From: CG2-30-40-21 sp043806395 | GTDB lineage: Bacteria; UBA9089; CG2-30-40-21 | DNA: 7,874 bases | Reading direction: 5' to 3' | Assembly (NCBI GenBank): GCA_043806395.1 | Contig: JAZDHC010000251.1 | Span: 1 to 7,874 of the forward strand | In this document: positions 7,734-7,874 of the stretch, piece after piece | How positions within the stretch are numbered: the first letter of the stretch is position 1 | Layout: the number at the start of each line of letters is the position of its first letter | Notes under the pieces: generated by a model | Databases searched by the model: none | Told to the model about the DNA's origin: nothing | Seen by the model: only the letters and a program-made list of their open reading frames with translations | Program-made: the position numbers and the translations under genes

Positions 7734-7750
7734 ACGATTTGTGTGGGTAA
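7734..7750 (+). repeat. 17-bp inverted repeat end, left terminus of palindromic element
   Basis: ACGATTTGTGTGGGTAA here is the exact reverse complement of 113-129. It lies about 70 bp upstream of the tssM ATG and opens the palindromic element that continues to the window end and, across the 67-bp overlap, to 129. The promoter of tssM, if local, must lie within this element or in the 70 bp between it and the gene. I see no convincing -35/-10 pair there. Confidence 0.85.
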
Positions 7751-7760
7751 ATAAGAGATA

Positions 7761-7864
7761 GGTTTATCGCTTTCATTCCACACCAGAGTATGTCATCTGG
7801 AGGTATTTCTACTTCCATGTGCGGGGGTTAAATGTATACTTTGGAGTGGTTAAAGCGATAAACC
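7761..7864. other. Long imperfect hairpin upstream of tssM (core of palindromic element)
   Basis: GGTTTATCGCTTT (7761-7773) pairs perfectly with AAAGCGATAAACC (7852-7864). The stem continues with CCACACCAGAGTAT (7778-7791) against ATACTTTGGAGTGG (7836-7849), 12 of 14 positions. Near the centre TGGAGGTA (7798-7805) and TACTTCCA (7810-7817) form an apical hairpin around a TTTC loop with one mismatch. It is thus a nested structure of about 104 bp. No reading frame is evident. It could be the body of a miniature inverted-repeat element, or a structured leader if transcription of tssM begins further upstream. Confidence 0.75.
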
Positions 7865-7874
7865 TTCTTCAATA
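7808..7874. repeat. Terminal direct repeat, right copy (67 bp)
   Basis: Identical to 1-67. Here the repeat starts at the TTTC loop of the apical hairpin and includes the 3' arm of the long hairpin (7836-7864), upstream of tssM. The sequence therefore runs without conflict from 7874 into 68, giving a possible closed length of 7807 bp. Confidence 0.97.

Noticed and set aside
1..7874. Small plasmid or phage replicon, suggested by the matching ends
   Set aside because: No replication initiator, mobilisation, partition or phage gene is present; the coding content is entirely three T6SS genes.

Overview
The window carries one minus-strand gene block of the type VI secretion system (T6SS). In transcription order it is tssM (IcmF-like membrane ATPase-fold protein), tagF (T6SS regulator) and tssA (ImpA_N/VasJ-type baseplate-sheath protein). 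The T6SS implies a Gram-negative (diderm) host. The DNA is AT-rich (roughly 40% GC by eye) and the proteins are divergent, with many Lys, Ile and Glu residues. This fits an uncultivated or environmental lineage better than a well-known enteric bacterium or pseudomonad, but I cannot place it in a phylum from sequence alone.

Layout on the + strand: 1-147 is non-coding and holds the start of a palindromic repeat element. tssA is at 148-1719 and overlaps tagF (1716-2675) by 4 bp. A 123-bp spacer (2676-2798) is almost filled by a second, 108-bp imperfect palindrome. tssM is at 2799-7664 (1621 aa). The segment 7665-7874 is non-coding and holds a ribosome binding site and the other part of the first palindromic element. 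No gene-free stretch exceeds about 210 bp. I see no tRNA, rRNA, CRISPR array, transposase or replication gene.

How the genes work together: TssM is the inner-membrane/periplasmic scaffold of the T6SS membrane complex. TssA primes and coordinates baseplate, tube and sheath assembly. TagF is a post-translational brake in the systems where it has been studied. The remaining core genes (tssB, C, E, F, G, J, K, L, hcp, vgrG, clpV) and fha are absent, so this is a satellite block or a fragment of a larger cluster.

Most notable points: (1) the first 67 bases are identical to the last 67, so the sequence closes on itself as a 7807-bp circle in an assembly sense; (2) across that junction the sequence forms a coherent palindromic, MITE-like element of about 203 bp with perfect 17-bp inverted ends; (3) a second MITE-like palindrome sits inside the operon between tssM and tagF; (4) TssM is unusually long because it contains a tandem internal duplication of about 190 residues (period 212) behind a glycine-rich linker.
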